Origin: Stappia sp. TSB10P1A
GTDB taxonomy: Bacteria; Pseudomonadota; Alphaproteobacteria; Rhizobiales; Stappiaceae
Reading direction: 5' to 3'
DNA length: 64,000 nucleotides
Assembly: GCF_900185725.1 (NCBI RefSeq)
Contig: NZ_FYAU01000036.1
Location: 62,001-126,000 of the forward strand
A program made the position numbers and the translations under genes. Shown here in pieces: positions 63,686-64,000 of this stretch. The notes beneath the pieces were generated by a model. It was not told where the DNA came from. It ran no database searches and saw only the letters and a list, made by a program, of their open reading frames with translations. Numbering within the stretch: the stretch's first letter is position 1; each line of letters starts with the position of its first letter.

Positions 63686-64000
63686 TCAATCCTTCAGAAG
63701 ATCCCTGGCGATAATGACACGCATGATCTCGTTCGTGCCTTCCAGAATCTGATGCACCCGGACATCACGAAGATAACGCTCCACCGGATAGTCTCGCAGA
63801 TAGCCGTAACCACCGTGCAATTGCAATGCCTCGTTCACGACGGCAAAGCCGACATCCGTGGCCATCCGCTTGGCCATTGCCGCCATGCGCGTCGCATCCG
63901 GCGTCTTCGCATCCACCAGCGTCGCCGCCTTGTGCAGCAGCAGCCGCGCGGCTTCCAGCTCCGTCGCCATGTCGGCGAGGCGGAACTGCAGCGCCTGGAA
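63686..64000 (-). CDS. acyl-CoA dehydrogenase, C-terminal part (probably isobutyryl-CoA dehydrogenase)
   Basis: Only the C-terminal end is in the window; the gene continues past base 64000. The visible part has FQALQFRLADMATELEAARLL, ALQLHGGYGYLRDYPVERYLRDVR and ILEGTNEIMRVIIAR, the last with the family's catalytic-region features. Next to the 3-hydroxyisobutyryl-CoA hydrolase gene, it is likely the isobutyryl-CoA dehydrogenase. Confidence 0.85.
   Translation of the reverse strand, partial: FQALQFRLADMATELEAARLLLHKAATLVDAKTPDATRMAAMAKRMATDVGFAVVNEALQLHGGYGYLRDYPVERYLRDVRVHQILEGTNEIMRVIIARDLLKD

Noticed and set aside
1-64000. CRISPR arrays, IS elements or prophage
   Set aside because: No spaced direct repeats of the right size, transposase or phage structural gene was found on either strand.

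Overview
The window is chromosomal DNA from a GC-rich alphaproteobacterium, most probably of the Hyphomicrobiales (Rhizobiales). This is inferred from gene content and order, not from a database match. Pointers are the ribosomal-assembly/lipid string bamE / CBP3 chaperone / DUF177 / plsX / fabH / ihfA / merR, the string hppA / nusB / ribH / ribE / ribD / nrdR / glyA, a four-subunit sarcosine oxidase operon, a LdtR-LdtP pair, and small alphaproteobacterial families (DUF2842, DUF6163, DUF930, DUF6898-like). Almost everything is housekeeping or central catabolism. I see no phage, transposase, integrase or CRISPR array.

Layout. 1-11.4 kb: a metallophosphoesterase, a short frameshifted soxG remnant, a Tat-exported beta-carbonic anhydrase, a DEAD-box helicase, the operon soxB-cupin-soxD-soxA-soxG (minus strand) and a nitrilase-DUF423 pair upstream of it. 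11.2-17.7 kb: a minus-strand operon, class I aminotransferase-hom-glpX-recJ, and a lipoprotein. 17.8-25 kb: PHA synthase, arginase-ornithine aminotransferase (rocF-rocD) with a divergent Lrp-type regulator, rplM-rpsI and a PaaI-type thioesterase. 25-29.7 kb: enoyl-CoA hydratase and CoA-binding protein, metY, ctaA and DUF2842.

29.7-38.9 kb is an exopolysaccharide locus: a decayed polysaccharide deacetylase, a CelD-like GNAT protein, a GumC/Wzz protein with a kinase-like tail that has lost its Walker A, a Wza-type export lipoprotein, a GT4 glycosyltransferase, a WcaJ/ExoY-type initiating transferase and an O-antigen-ligase-like membrane protein. No flippase is visible. It ends at a tRNA-Pro(GGG). 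39-45.4 kb: a DUF930 protein, a ribbon-helix-helix protein, then glyoxalase, a gluconate-dehydrogenase-like pair (Tat small subunit plus GMC flavoprotein), a sorbosone-dehydrogenase-like propeller and a dihaem cytochrome c, which look like a periplasmic sugar/alcohol oxidation module.

45.4-58.5 kb is conserved housekeeping (merR, ihfA, fabH, plsX, DUF177, CBP3 chaperone, bamE, hppA, nusB, rib genes, nrdR, glyA). 58.7-60.8 kb holds the L,D-transpeptidase ldtP and its MarR regulator ldtR. 61-64 kb holds valine-catabolism genes (mmsB, a DUF6163 membrane protein, 3-hydroxyisobutyryl-CoA hydrolase and the C-terminal end of an acyl-CoA dehydrogenase cut by the window edge).

No clearly undescribed multi-gene system stands out. 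The best leads are regulatory (a 12-bp motif shared by the ldtP and ldtR upstream regions; repeats at rocF/lrp; a palindrome before the sugar-oxidation genes; an RBS-pairing leader before metY) and gene decay (soxG remnant, deacetylase pseudogene, GumC kinase tail).
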